A stretch of DNA of 64,000 bases, taken from assembly GCF_008035925.1 (NCBI RefSeq), contig NZ_CP036264.1, positions 9,580,122 to 9,644,121 on the forward strand, read 5' to 3'. Shown one piece after another: positions 33,329 to 41,993 of this stretch (position 1 is its first letter; every line of letters begins with the position of its first letter). Made by a program: the position numbers and the translations under genes. The stretch comes from Stieleria maiorica. Lineage in GTDB: Bacteria > Planctomycetota > Planctomycetia > Pirellulales > Pirellulaceae. A model generated the notes under the pieces. It made no database searches, was not told the origin of the DNA, and saw only the letters and a list, made by a program, of their open reading frames with translations.

Positions 33329-34645
33329 ATGCAAAGGTTCACCTCCCCACGACTCTGGACGGTCTGTTGTTGGATGTTCATTCTGACCTGCGGTCCGTCC
33401 ATCGGGCCGGCGAGCGGGTTTGAACCGAATTATGACGAGTCGAAAATCCCCGACTACACGCTGCCCGATCCGCTGGTCTCCCAGGACGGGGCACCGATCA
33501 CGTCGGCCGAGCAATGGAACACTGTACGCCGGCCAGAATTGTTGGACCTGTTTGAAAAACATGTGTACGGTGTTTCACCCAAACCTTGCCCGATCCGTCA
33601 CGAGGTCGTCAGCCGCAAAACGGTGTTCAATGGCTTGGCCACGCGCAGCGAGATCGACGTGTTTTTCGGCTTGGCCGATGACGCACCCTCGATGCGGATG
33701 ATGACGTACGTGCCCAACGAACGCTCCGGCCCCGTCCCCGCGTTCTTGGGATTGAATTTCCAAGGCAATCATGGCGTCGATGCCGATCCGGCGATCGAAT
33801 TGAACCCGGGCTGGTTCCGCGAGGGGCGAAATGGCACCACCGACGGCAACAAGGCGAATGAAAAATCGCGCGGCGCCACCGCGTCACGCTGGCCGGTGAA
33901 AATGATCTTGGATCGCGGCTATGGGTTGGCGACGATCTATTACGGTGACATCGACCCCGACTTTGACGACGGATTCAAAAACGGCATCCACGGCGCGCTC
34001 GGCGGCCAAGTGGCCGATGTCGCCCCCGAATCGCGTTGGGGCAGCATCGCGGCCTGGGCCTATGGACTCAGCCGCGCCCTGGATTGTTTGGAATCCGAAT
34101 CCGAACTCGGCGTCGACACATCGAAGGTCGCCGTGATCGGACATTCGCGGTTGGGAAAAACCTCGCTGTGGGCCGGCGCTTCGGACCCGCGTTTTGCGAT
34201 GGTCGTCAGCAACAATTCCGGATGCGGCGGTGCGGCCCTGTCGCGACGGGCGATCGGTGAAACGGTCGGTCGAATCAACACGGTTTTTCCCCATTGGTTC
34301 TGTGACCAGTTCACCGAGTACAACGAAAACGAATCCGCTTGTCCCGTCGACCAGCATCAGTTAATCGCCTTGATCGCACCGCGTCCGGTTTACGTGGCCA
34401 GCGCCAGCGAGGATCAATGGGCCGACCCGAAAGGCGAATTCCTGGCCGCCGCTGCGGCCGACCCGGTGTACCGTTTGTTGGGCACGCGTGGCATGGGCGG
34501 GGACGCCCCACCGGCAAAGATGCCTGCGGCGGACCGAGCGATCAACCGCGGCGTGATCGGTTATCACCTGCGGACCGGCAAGCACGACGTGACGGATTAC
34601 GATTGGCAGCAATACCTGGACATGGCCGACCGGCACCTGCAGTAA
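33329..34645 (+). CDS. Glucuronoyl esterase-like protein (CE15 family)
   Basis: A 438-residue exported esterase. A signal peptide (about 1-30) precedes the alpha/beta-hydrolase fold. The CE15 nucleophile motif GHSRLGK has Ser273 (family consensus GCSRxGK), and His419 in GKHDVTDYDW is the catalytic base. The strands PAFLGLNFQGNHG and VYVASASEDQWADP fit the fold, the latter carrying the acidic region seen in bacterial CE15. Such enzymes cleave ester bonds between glucuronic acid of xylan and lignin or similar alcohols, so this fits a polysaccharide-degrading planctomycete. The substrate here is not shown. The ATG at 33329 has GAAGG nine bases upstream. Confidence 0.9.
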   Translation: MQRFTSPRLWTVCCWMFILTCGPSIGPASGFEPNYDESKIPDYTLPDPLVSQDGAPITSAEQWNTVRRPELLDLFEKHVYGVSPKPCPIRHEVVSRKTVFNGLATRSEIDVFFGLADDAPSMRMMTYVPNERSGPVPAFLGLNFQGNHGVDADPAIELNPGWFREGRNGTTDGNKANEKSRGATASRWPVKMILDRGYGLATIYYGDIDPDFDDGFKNGIHGALGGQVADVAPESRWGSIAAWAYGLSRALDCLESESELGVDTSKVAVIGHSRLGKTSLWAGASDPRFAMVVSNNSGCGGAALSRRAIGETVGRINTVFPHWFCDQFTEYNENESACPVDQHQLIALIAPRPVYVASASEDQWADPKGEFLAAAAADPVYRLLGTRGMGGDAPPAKMPAADRAINRGVIGYHLRTGKHDVTDYDWQQYLDMADRHLQ

Positions 34646-34725
34646 ACCTCACTTGACGCCGGCCGGTCGGATTTCGTACAGCGAGCTCAACCCGCCTTTC
34701 CCCCGTCATTCAAGGATGAATTGCG

Positions 34726-35739
34726 ATGTTGCTCGCTCAAGCCGGCATGTCGACTCCAGACCCCACAACCGGCGGCGCGCCCGACGGTGACACGCCGCCC
34801 GAATCGACACTCGACGGCGCGCTCAGCCAAATGCTCAACGCCGACTTTGACGGCGTGGCGGAGTACCTGGGGAAAACCGTGCTGCCCAACTTAGTCCCCG
34901 CCTGCATCGGATTGGCGGTCATTTTCTGCGGTTACTTCGCCGCGAAGTACTTGTCCCGCGTCATCAGCCGTCCGATTCGCCAGCGGATCGACGAGACGTT
35001 CGGACGGTTCGTGGGCACGGCGATTTTCTACAGCGTGATGCTCAGTCTGATCGCCGCGGTGGCCAGCAAACTCGGTGCACCGCTGGGCGGGATGGCGGCG
35101 ATCTTGGCAGCCGCCGGTTTTGCGATCGGATTGGCGTTTCAGGGGACGCTCAGCAATTTTGCCGCGGGCGTTCTGATGATCGTCTTCCGCCCCTTTAAAG
35201 TCGGCGACGTCGTCAATATCGCCGGCGTCTCGGGCAAGGTGAACGAGATCGATCTGTTCACGACGACCTTGGACACGCCGGACAATCGACGCTTGATCAT
35301 TCCCAACAGTTCGATCAGCGGCAGCACGATCGAGAACATCAGTTTCCATGCCCATCGACGCGTCGAAGTGATCGTCGGCGTCAACTATGACGCCGATACC
35401 GATGCGACACGTCAAGCCTTGCACGCCGCAGCCGACGCGTTTTTGCAAGACGCCATTCATGGGGAAGGCCGCGGAACCGCGGTCATCCTCAGCAACCTCG
35501 GCGACAGCGCCGTCGAGTGGAAGGTCCGCATGTGGGTCAAATCTGCCGACTATTGGCGGATGACGGAATCGTTGACCGTGGAAATCAAACGCCAACTCGA
35601 TCGGGCCGGTATCGGAATTCCGTATCCGCAGCTGGACGTTCACCTCAATCGCGTCGATGCCGCCGAACTGCAAGGCCCGGCGCGGCCACGCATGCGACCG
35701 GCACGTCGCGAAAACACATCCGAGCTCTGGCGAGCGTAG
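34726..35739 (+). CDS. MscS-type small-conductance mechanosensitive channel
   Basis: The 337-residue protein relieves osmotic shock by opening in the inner membrane. After a polar N-terminus come hydrophobic segments at about 50-75 and 88-115. The pore helix then begins GGMAAILAAAGFAIGLAFQG and continues LSNFAAGVLMIVFRPFKVGD, with the Gly/Ala packing of MscS TM3. The beta domain has VNIAGVSGKVNEIDLFTT and RRLIIPNSSI, conserved in the family. The last six codons and the TAG stop are contributed by a family B repeat (tail SELWRA), so the native C-terminus was probably altered by repeat insertion. The PLC-like gene starts 13 bp downstream. Confidence 0.92.
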   Translation: MLLAQAGMSTPDPTTGGAPDGDTPPESTLDGALSQMLNADFDGVAEYLGKTVLPNLVPACIGLAVIFCGYFAAKYLSRVISRPIRQRIDETFGRFVGTAIFYSVMLSLIAAVASKLGAPLGGMAAILAAAGFAIGLAFQGTLSNFAAGVLMIVFRPFKVGDVVNIAGVSGKVNEIDLFTTTLDTPDNRRLIIPNSSISGSTIENISFHAHRRVEVIVGVNYDADTDATRQALHAAADAFLQDAIHGEGRGTAVILSNLGDSAVEWKVRMWVKSADYWRMTESLTVEIKRQLDRAGIGIPYPQLDVHLNRVDAAELQGPARPRMRPARRENTSELWRA

Positions 35740-35743
35740 CTAC
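35724..35743. repeat. Family B half element overlapping the mscS-like stop
   Basis: GCTCTGGCGAGCGTAGCTAC reads in frame through the end of the channel gene; its TAG (35737-35739) is that gene's stop. It matches the right arm of the full elements at 4051 and 17696. Confidence 0.88.
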
Positions 35744-35752
35744 ATCGACGCC

Positions 35753-36709
35753 ATGATGAATCGGTTGCACACGATCGTTCGCCACACACACTGCATCGGC
35801 ACCCATCATCGATTCGCGATCGACGCGCTGCCACAGATCCGCTCCGATGCCGGCAAACGACTCGCGGCCTGGCTGCTGTACTACCACCGATCGTACCTGC
35901 GTGGCGCGCTCGACCCGGACATCCGCTTTCGTGACTACCAGAATCACGTGCTGCACGTTCGCGACGGCGAGTGGGGTGGAGCGCCACGCGTCGCCTACCA
36001 GTGGTATCGCCGGCTGCAAAAGTACCTCCGCGCCGAACGGTTTCGCGATGCCGCTCACGCCGCCGGCGTCCTGTCACACTATGTGTCCGACGTGATCGAT
36101 CCCCTGCATACCGTCAGCAACCAGCGCGAGGCCTTGATCCATCGGCCGTGGGAATGGAGCGTTGATCGGTCCTACGATCGGATCGTCCAGAAATCCCGTC
36201 AGGATGGCATCCGCGCTGTGATTGAGCTTGCCGACGGACCCGAATGGCTGGGTTCGTTGATGCTGCACGCGGCCCGCTACGCCAACCAACACTGCGATCC
36301 GCTGGTCCGACGCTATCGGTTTCGGCAGGGTGTGAAAAGCCCCACCGAGGGACTCGATGGGCCATCGATCGAGTGCCTGGCGGAATTGTTTTGCCTGGCG
36401 ATCACGTCGATCGGTCTGGTGCTGGAGCGGGCAGCCGAGGAATCGGAATCGTACACCGGATACCCGATTCCCAAAGCTCATTGCGGGTGGGCACTGATCG
36501 GCGCAACCCTTCGCGCCCCGATCGGCATCTGGAACTCCTGGGTGCGACGGCAGGTGGAATCGATCTCCATCAGGGCCTTGGCCGAAGAATACGATCGTAA
36601 CGGTCAGCTGGCCGAGTGGTTGCCCGCCGAAGTCGACATCAAGCAACGGGTGATCGGGATCCACCAGGCGGAAAAACGTCGCGCCCAAATGCGTCGCCGG
36701 GTGGCCTGA
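35753..36709 (+). CDS. Zinc-dependent phospholipase C/P1-nuclease-like protein
   Basis: This 318-residue protein resembles the zinc-dependent PLC/S1-P1 nuclease fold. HTHCIGTHHRFAID near the N-terminus, YYHRSYLRGALDPDI, FRDYQNHVLH and the helix GVLSHYVSDVIDPLHT match the His/Asp spacing (HxxxD and DPLHT) that binds a tri-zinc cluster. No signal peptide is clear, unlike most secreted PLC enzymes, so the protein may act inside the cell or be non-enzymatic. The rest is Arg-rich and helical. The ATG at 35753 is followed by a second at 35756. A longer frame from 35657 would overlap the channel gene. It is on the same strand as the channel, 13 bp after it. Confidence 0.7.
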   Translation: MMNRLHTIVRHTHCIGTHHRFAIDALPQIRSDAGKRLAAWLLYYHRSYLRGALDPDIRFRDYQNHVLHVRDGEWGGAPRVAYQWYRRLQKYLRAERFRDAAHAAGVLSHYVSDVIDPLHTVSNQREALIHRPWEWSVDRSYDRIVQKSRQDGIRAVIELADGPEWLGSLMLHAARYANQHCDPLVRRYRFRQGVKSPTEGLDGPSIECLAELFCLAITSIGLVLERAAEESESYTGYPIPKAHCGWALIGATLRAPIGIWNSWVRRQVESISIRALAEEYDRNGQLAEWLPAEVDIKQRVIGIHQAEKRRAQMRRRVA

Positions 36710-36781
36710 CCTCGTCACTCCACCGCACGCAGGGCTACACTTGATACAGATCCCTTTGAAACACCCTACCGGGCGACCACG

Positions 36782-38023
36782 ATGAAAGCCTTTGAAGCGA
36801 CTCGCCGATTTTTCCACGCCGCCGCCGAGCACCTTGATCTGAGCCCCCAAGCACGGGAGGCGATGTTGATGGCGTCCCGCGAAGTTCGCGTCCAGGTTTC
36901 GATCGAACGTGACGACGGGTCCCTGGCGACGTTCGTCGGGTTTCGCGTCCAGCACGACAACAGCCGAGGCCCGATGAAGGGCGGCTTGCGCTACCACCCC
37001 GAAGTCAACTTGGACGAAACGCGGTCGCTGGCCAGTCTGATGACGTGGAAGACCGCCGTCGTCAACCTTCCCTATGGCGGGGCCAAAGGCGGCATCGGCG
37101 TCGACCCGCGGTCGTTGTCGCATCGCGAAATGGAACGGCTGACCCGTGCGTTCGTCGATCAAATCCACGACATCGTCGGCCCCGACACCGACATCCCCGC
37201 CCCCGACATGGGCACCGACCATCGCGTCATGGCATGGTTTCGCAACCAGTGGGAAAAGTACCACGGATTCAACCCCGCCGTGATCACGGGGAAACCCGTC
37301 GAAGAATACGGCGCCAAAGGCCGCGAAGAAGCGACCGGTCGCGGTGTGGGAACGCTGACGGTCAAACTGACCAAGCGACTGGGGATGAAACCCGAAGGCA
37401 CCAAGATCGCGATCCAAGGGTTCGGCAACGTGGGATCCCACGCGGCAAAGTTCTTGTCCGAAGCACAATTCCCGGTGGTCGCGATCAGCGACATCACGGG
37501 GACGTACTATCGCAAACAAGGGTTGGACATCGCCGCCGCGTTGCACCACAAGCTGCAACACCCTTATGGATTGCTGGAAGGATTCAAGGAATGCGAGGTC
37601 TTGGCCAAGGACGCGTTGTTGACCCTGCCCGACGTGGACATCTTGATCCCCGCGGCACTCGGCAACGTGATCACCGAAAAAAATGCCAAACAGGTTTCCG
37701 CCAAGGCGATCATCGAAGCGGCCAACGGCCCGGTCGACCCCGACGCCGATCGGATCCTGCATGACCACGGCGTGACGATCCTGCCCGACATCCTGGCCAA
37801 CGCCGGCGGTGTGACGGTCAGCTATTTCGAATGGGTGCAAAACCGCCAGCACTACCGATGGACACTCGATCGCGTCCGCCAAGAACTGGACCGCACGCTG
37901 ACCGAAGCCTTCGAGCACGTTTGGCAAAACGCGCACGAACGCGACATCTCGCTACGCACGGCGGCCTACATGATCGGCATCACTCGCGTCCGCCGCGCCA
38001 GCGAATTGGCCGGGCTGACGTAG
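36782..38023 (+). CDS. gdhA: Glu/Leu/Phe/Val family glutamate dehydrogenase
   Basis: This 413-residue enzyme deaminates glutamate to 2-oxoglutarate, linking nitrogen and carbon metabolism. The substrate-binding region has Lys66 in GPMKGGLRYHP and Lys90, and the catalytic Lys102 is in LPYGGAKGGI. IPAPDMGTD follows, then the Rossmann dinucleotide domain with IQGFGNVGSHAAKF and the IIEAANGP and LPDILANAGGV blocks. The length fits the NAD-type hexameric class. Closely related Leu or Phe dehydrogenases cannot be fully ruled out from sequence, but the motif set best fits glutamate. The gene stands alone; a family E copy starts 4 bp after the stop. Confidence 0.93.
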   Translation: MKAFEATRRFFHAAAEHLDLSPQAREAMLMASREVRVQVSIERDDGSLATFVGFRVQHDNSRGPMKGGLRYHPEVNLDETRSLASLMTWKTAVVNLPYGGAKGGIGVDPRSLSHREMERLTRAFVDQIHDIVGPDTDIPAPDMGTDHRVMAWFRNQWEKYHGFNPAVITGKPVEEYGAKGREEATGRGVGTLTVKLTKRLGMKPEGTKIAIQGFGNVGSHAAKFLSEAQFPVVAISDITGTYYRKQGLDIAAALHHKLQHPYGLLEGFKECEVLAKDALLTLPDVDILIPAALGNVITEKNAKQVSAKAIIEAANGPVDPDADRILHDHGVTILPDILANAGGVTVSYFEWVQNRQHYRWTLDRVRQELDRTLTEAFEHVWQNAHERDISLRTAAYMIGITRVRRASELAGLT

Positions 38024-38027
38024 TGTG

Positions 38028-38120
38028 ACGGCCTGTTGATTTACAAGTGAAGCCGTAGTGGACGACGCGAGGAGTCCCTGCGGATCGCACTACCAATGGA
38101 CTCGTCGCCTCGTCCACTAC
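38028..38120. repeat. Family E arm plus a 23-bp stem hairpin
   Basis: ACGGCCTGTTGATTTAC (38028-38044) is the outer arm of the family E element at 14068. Directly after it, 38055-38077 and 38098-38120 are inverted and match at 21 of 23 positions (GTAGTGGACGACG with CGTCCACTAC), over a 20-base loop. The pair lies between the convergent gdhA and oxidoreductase genes and is a candidate bidirectional terminator. Confidence 0.85.
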
Positions 38121-38175
38121 CGGAAACCGAATCGCAACGGCCACTCGCTGACGCGTCGTGCTGGCATCCGACGTC

Positions 38176-39309
38176 TTATTCGATCGTCTTCCAGGCTCGG
38201 TCGCTGGCGCTGGCCAAAACGGCGTCGCAGACCTTTTGGGTTTCCAGCGCGGTGCGGAAACTCGGCTCGATCGGCTCGCCCGTTTCCAACGACTTCAGGA
38301 AGTCTGCGACTTGGTGGATGAAGGTGTGCTCGTAGCCGATGTTCAATCCCGGCACCCACCAGTTGCCCATGTAGGGTTGGTCGCCGTCGCTGACGTGGAC
38401 GCTGCGCCAACCGCGGACGATTGAATCGTCGCTGTGATCGAAGTACTCCAGCCGATGCAAGTCGTGCAGGTCCCAGCGGATCGATGCGTGTTCGCCGTTG
38501 ATTTCCAACGTGTACAACGCCTTGTGCCCGCGTGCGTAGCGTGTCGATTCGAACAGCCCCAGCGATCCGTTGTTGAAGTGACAATGGAACGTGCAGGCGT
38601 CGTCGATTTTGACGGCTTGCTTGGCACCCGTTTCGGCGTGCGTTCGTTCTTTGATGAACGTTTCGGCGACGGCGGAAACGTCGGTGATGCCGCCGTTCAG
38701 CCAGATCGCGGTGTCGATGCAGTGGGCCAGCAGGTCGCCGGTCACGCCGCTGCCGGCGGCTTCGGCATCCAGTCGCCACGTCGCCGCACCGCCCTGGGGA
38801 ACATCGGCGTTGATCGTCCAGTCCTGCAGGAAGTTCGCCCGGTAATGAAAGATCCGTCCCAATCGGCCTTCATCGATCAACTGCTTGGCCAACGTCACCG
38901 CGGGGACGCGTCGATAGTTGTACCAGACCATGTTGGCCACACCGGCCTTTTCGACCGCCGCGCACATCTCTTCGCCTTCGGCGACGTCCATCGCGATCGG
39001 CTTTTCACACAGCACCATTTTGCCGGCTTCGGCCGCGGCGATCGAGATTTCTTTGTGCAGATTGTTGGGCGTGCAAACGTCAATCGCGTCGATGTCATCA
39101 CGCTTGAGCATCTCCCGCCAATCGGTCTCGATCGATTCGTAACCCCATTGATCGGCGAACGCTTGCGCCTTGTCCTTGTTTCGCGCGCAGACCGCTTTCA
39201 GGACCGGCTTGTACTCCAGGTCAAAGAAGTGGTTGGCCTGGCAGTACCCGTTGCTGTGGGTGCGGCCCATGAATCCGTAGCCGACCATACCGATGTTGAG
39301 AGGTTTCAT
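38176..39309 (-). CDS. Gfo/Idh/MocA family oxidoreductase
   Basis: A 377-residue NAD(P)-dependent sugar or cyclitol dehydrogenase. The N-terminal Rossmann domain has NIGMVGYGFMGRTHSNG, DVCTPNNLHKEI and the EKPIAMD block with the catalytic Lys of the EKP motif. The C-terminal domain carries the GDLLAHCIDTAIWL region with the conserved Asp and His, then DDACTFHCHFNNGSLG. No signal peptide is seen, so it is cytoplasmic. It is the last gene of a minus-strand cluster (41740 to 38176) with a TIM-barrel epimerase and a cupin isomerase, 61 bp after the epimerase. The cluster fits a sugar or sugar-acid catabolic route with unknown substrate. Confidence 0.93.
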   Translation of the reverse strand: MKPLNIGMVGYGFMGRTHSNGYCQANHFFDLEYKPVLKAVCARNKDKAQAFADQWGYESIETDWREMLKRDDIDAIDVCTPNNLHKEISIAAAEAGKMVLCEKPIAMDVAEGEEMCAAVEKAGVANMVWYNYRRVPAVTLAKQLIDEGRLGRIFHYRANFLQDWTINADVPQGGAATWRLDAEAAGSGVTGDLLAHCIDTAIWLNGGITDVSAVAETFIKERTHAETGAKQAVKIDDACTFHCHFNNGSLGLFESTRYARGHKALYTLEINGEHASIRWDLHDLHRLEYFDHSDDSIVRGWRSVHVSDGDQPYMGNWWVPGLNIGYEHTFIHQVADFLKSLETGEPIEPSFRTALETQKVCDAVLASASDRAWKTIE

Positions 39310-39370
39310 AGTTGTTTGTTGCGGTGTGAGGGGATGAAGTGGGTGAGGCTTCTAGCCAGTCGATGCTGCA

Positions 39371-40381
39371 CTATTTCAGCGACTCGTCGACCTTGATCAT
39401 GGCGTCCAGGATCGTGTTCCAGGTTCCGGGCTGCTCCAGGGTGGCGTTGGGGAACATGCAACCGTCCCAGCAGATGTGTTGGATGCCGCGCTGGTCGGCG
39501 TCTTTGAGCCAATACCCGGCGCACTTGACGATGTCCAATTTGCCGTTGGGGTCATCGGCGGGGCAGTGTTTGCCGGTCTTGTCGTGGTCGCCGGCGCCGT
39601 GGACTTCGCCGTCATTCTGGGCGACGTGGAAATCGATCGTCCAGGGCCGCAGCTTGTCGGTCATCTGCTCATACGCCGCGTAAAACTCTTCTTCGCTGTA
39701 CCCTTCGTGCAACAGCGCGTGTTCGGGGGCGTTGTAGCCCATCAGGTACAAGTACGTGTGGGCCAGGTCGGCCTGGAAGCCCAGCGATTCGGGCATTCCG
39801 ACGGCTTCCAACAAGTCCAACATGTCTTTCCAGCTGTGCATGCCGGCCCAGCAAATTTCGCCTTCGGCCGCCAAACGCTCGCCGTGGTCGGCGGCGATCT
39901 TGGCCGCTTCGCGGAACGTGTTGGCGATTTTTGCCGTGCTCGCTTGGGGATCTTCACGCCATTTTTCCACGCCGAATTCGGCGCTGTCGATCCGGATCAC
40001 GCCGTACTGGCGGACGCCGTGTTCGTTGAAGATGCCGGCGACACGGCAGGCCATTTTGACCGCCGAGAGGAACTTGTCGGTTTGCTCTTTGTCGCCCATC
40101 GCCGAATCACCGATGGTGCCCGGCCAGACCGGTGCGACCAACGAACCGACGCTGAAGCCTTTGGACTGGATCAGATCGGCGATCTTGCGCAGGTCGTCGT
40201 CGCTGGCTTCCGGATCGGTGTGCGGCAAGAACAGAAAGTAATCGATGCCGTCGAACTTCCGCCCGTTCACTTCGGCCGCGGCCGTCAGGTCCAACATGTG
40301 TTCCAAACTGATCGGCGGCTCTTGGTCGGGGCCATCGCCTTTGCCAACCAATCCGGGCCACATTGCGTTATGAAGTTTCAT
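39371..40381 (-). CDS. Sugar phosphate isomerase/epimerase (xylose isomerase-like TIM barrel)
   Basis: The 336-residue protein has the AP endonuclease 2/xylose isomerase-like TIM barrel layout. Motifs with metal-binding Glu, Asp and His are seen along the barrel: GIDYFLFLPHTDPEASDDD, RIDSAEFGVEKW, AEGEICWAGMH, FQADLAHTYLYL, DFHVAQNDGEVHG, then IQHICWDGCMFPN. These fit a divalent metal site that moves protons between sugar carbons. It sits in the middle of the three-gene minus-strand cluster, 108 bp after the cupin gene and 61 bp before the oxidoreductase. The cupin, TIM-barrel and dehydrogenase trio suggests isomerisation then oxidation of one sugar; the substrate is not readable. Confidence 0.88.
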   Translation of the reverse strand: MKLHNAMWPGLVGKGDGPDQEPPISLEHMLDLTAAAEVNGRKFDGIDYFLFLPHTDPEASDDDLRKIADLIQSKGFSVGSLVAPVWPGTIGDSAMGDKEQTDKFLSAVKMACRVAGIFNEHGVRQYGVIRIDSAEFGVEKWREDPQASTAKIANTFREAAKIAADHGERLAAEGEICWAGMHSWKDMLDLLEAVGMPESLGFQADLAHTYLYLMGYNAPEHALLHEGYSEEEFYAAYEQMTDKLRPWTIDFHVAQNDGEVHGAGDHDKTGKHCPADDPNGKLDIVKCAGYWLKDADQRGIQHICWDGCMFPNATLEQPGTWNTILDAMIKVDESLK

Positions 40382-40417
40382 CGTGTCTTTCGATTCTTGG
40401 GGGATGAAGGGCGTTGG

Positions 40418-40470
40418 TAGAACCCCTCCCTTGCACCGGGAGGGGCGAGCGTAGCGAGGGGAGGGTTCTA
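40418..40470. repeat. Palindromic element between two genes of the sugar cluster
   Basis: TAGAACCCCTCCC (40418-40430) and GGGAGGGTTCTA (to 40470) are inverted, with an internal ACCGGGAGGGGCGAGCGTAG segment. Related sequence (CTCCCCTCGCTACGCTCGAC) appears near 18820. It lies in the 108-bp gap inside the cluster and could lower expression of the downstream genes or protect an mRNA end. Confidence 0.75.
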
Positions 40471-40489
40471 ATAGAACACAGACGTCGAA

Positions 40490-41740
40490 TCAGGAGCCGC
40501 CTTTGGGCAGATCACTGTGTGTGTCGGGGCCGAAGTAGCGGAGACCGACCAGCGGCTCGGTGCCCAAGTTCTCGATCTCGACACCGCCGGTTGCGGCGAC
40601 ATGCGAGATAAAGACTTCGTCGGACGTGTTTTCACCGAATCGGATCATCGCGGGAGTCTGCAGATCCAACGCCCCCATCCGTCCGCGACCTTGCACCGTG
40701 ATCCAGCTGCTCGCACCGGGATCCTTCAACGTGCATTTGGTCCCGGGGGCGATTGTCAACTCTTTGGCGCTAAACCGTTGTTGGCCGTCGACGGTCCCAT
40801 ACACGATCCACTTGTCGACAAAGCCGTCACCGCTGCGGTTCTCGTCCACAATCGGCTCCAAGTAGTTGCTCTCTTTAAAGTGAGTGTCGACATTTTTGTC
40901 CCAATCAAGCTGGCCGACGATGAAGTCCAGGTCTTGATGCTTTTCCTCCGGCATGTCTTTGACCAGCAGATCCCACGGCACATAGCGGCCTTCGACGATC
41001 GACTGGTACATGCCGAACACGTCGCTGCCCCATTGGGGTTCATAGGTGCACAGCGAGCCGGGGGCGTGCAGGACGCCGGGCGGGATCAACCAACCGGTGC
41101 CCCGTTTCAGCCGGTAGGCGCGGCTGAGGTCCAAGATCCCGTTGTCACCTTCGTTCCAGTTTTCCAAGCAACGACGGACGTCTTCGGGAGTCGTGCCGGG
41201 CTCGAGCCCCATGAAGGTGTAGGCAAAGTTGTTGTCGACGTTGTTCAATTGCGGCGGAAAGTAATAGCTTTCCGGTTTGCCCTCTTGGCCGACCAACGCC
41301 GCGTCTTCGAACGACTGGTGCATGTGGTGCGGGATCGGGCCCATGTTGTCGAAGAACTTGCTGTACACGGGCCAGCGGTTGTATTTCCCGAAAATCGCTT
41401 CACCGACGATGTCGTTGCCGCGTTCGGCGATGGCTTCCTTGAGCATGAATTTTTTGCCTTCGAACAGACAAAAACTCTGGCCTTCGTGCCACACGCGACC
41501 GTCGTTGGCCGCGTCGGTGGTGCTGCCGAACCAGCGTTCATCGATCCCGCCCCGGTCGGCGCCGAATCGGTAGTAGTCGCCCGGATGCAGCTTGATCCGA
41601 CGGCCCGGGTGCAAGAAGGACCGTGGGACCCAGGTGGGCGTCAGACGCAGCAATCCGCCGCCGGCGTCCATCGCAGAGTCCAAAATCGAGGCGACCGAAT
41701 CGCCTCGGATGAGTCCGTCGTCGAGCTTCACATTGGTCAT
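40490..41740 (-). CDS. Cupin, class I mannose-6-phosphate isomerase-like
   Basis: This 416-residue cytoplasmic protein has a two-cupin layout. HHMHQSFEDAAL (about 138-149) has the metal-binding His cluster of class I PMI-type enzymes, and WLIPPGVLHAPGSLCTYEPQ closes the first barrel. A second region (FSAKELTIAPGTKCTLKD to HVAATGGVEIENLG) has cupin-like beta repeats without the full metal set. Mannose-6-phosphate isomerase itself is possible, but the length and wide spacing differ, so a relative acting on another sugar is likely. It is the first gene of the minus-strand sugar cluster and is divergent from the DUF4432 gene across 253 bp that probably hold both promoters. Confidence 0.8.
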   Translation of the reverse strand: MTNVKLDDGLIRGDSVASILDSAMDAGGGLLRLTPTWVPRSFLHPGRRIKLHPGDYYRFGADRGGIDERWFGSTTDAANDGRVWHEGQSFCLFEGKKFMLKEAIAERGNDIVGEAIFGKYNRWPVYSKFFDNMGPIPHHMHQSFEDAALVGQEGKPESYYFPPQLNNVDNNFAYTFMGLEPGTTPEDVRRCLENWNEGDNGILDLSRAYRLKRGTGWLIPPGVLHAPGSLCTYEPQWGSDVFGMYQSIVEGRYVPWDLLVKDMPEEKHQDLDFIVGQLDWDKNVDTHFKESNYLEPIVDENRSGDGFVDKWIVYGTVDGQQRFSAKELTIAPGTKCTLKDPGASSWITVQGRGRMGALDLQTPAMIRFGENTSDEVFISHVAATGGVEIENLGTEPLVGLRYFGPDTHSDLPKGGS

Positions 41741-41993
41741 GGATGTCTATATGGTTGTGAGGGGAGAGGATTATTATTGAGCGTTTGCGGCGGAAAGTCT
41801 GCCCGCATGTTGTATTGATTGGAACACTGTGCGACAAGAATGCAGGCAGGCCCGAAATGGGACACAATCGGGGTCAGAATGATCCCGTCCCCGGCGTCAT
41901 TGTACCGACAACAGCGAACCGCGATGTCGCGTCGACCCGACGGACGAGTTGAACTGCGGCAATTCGTCCGCGGAAACAGATTTAGGAATAGTG

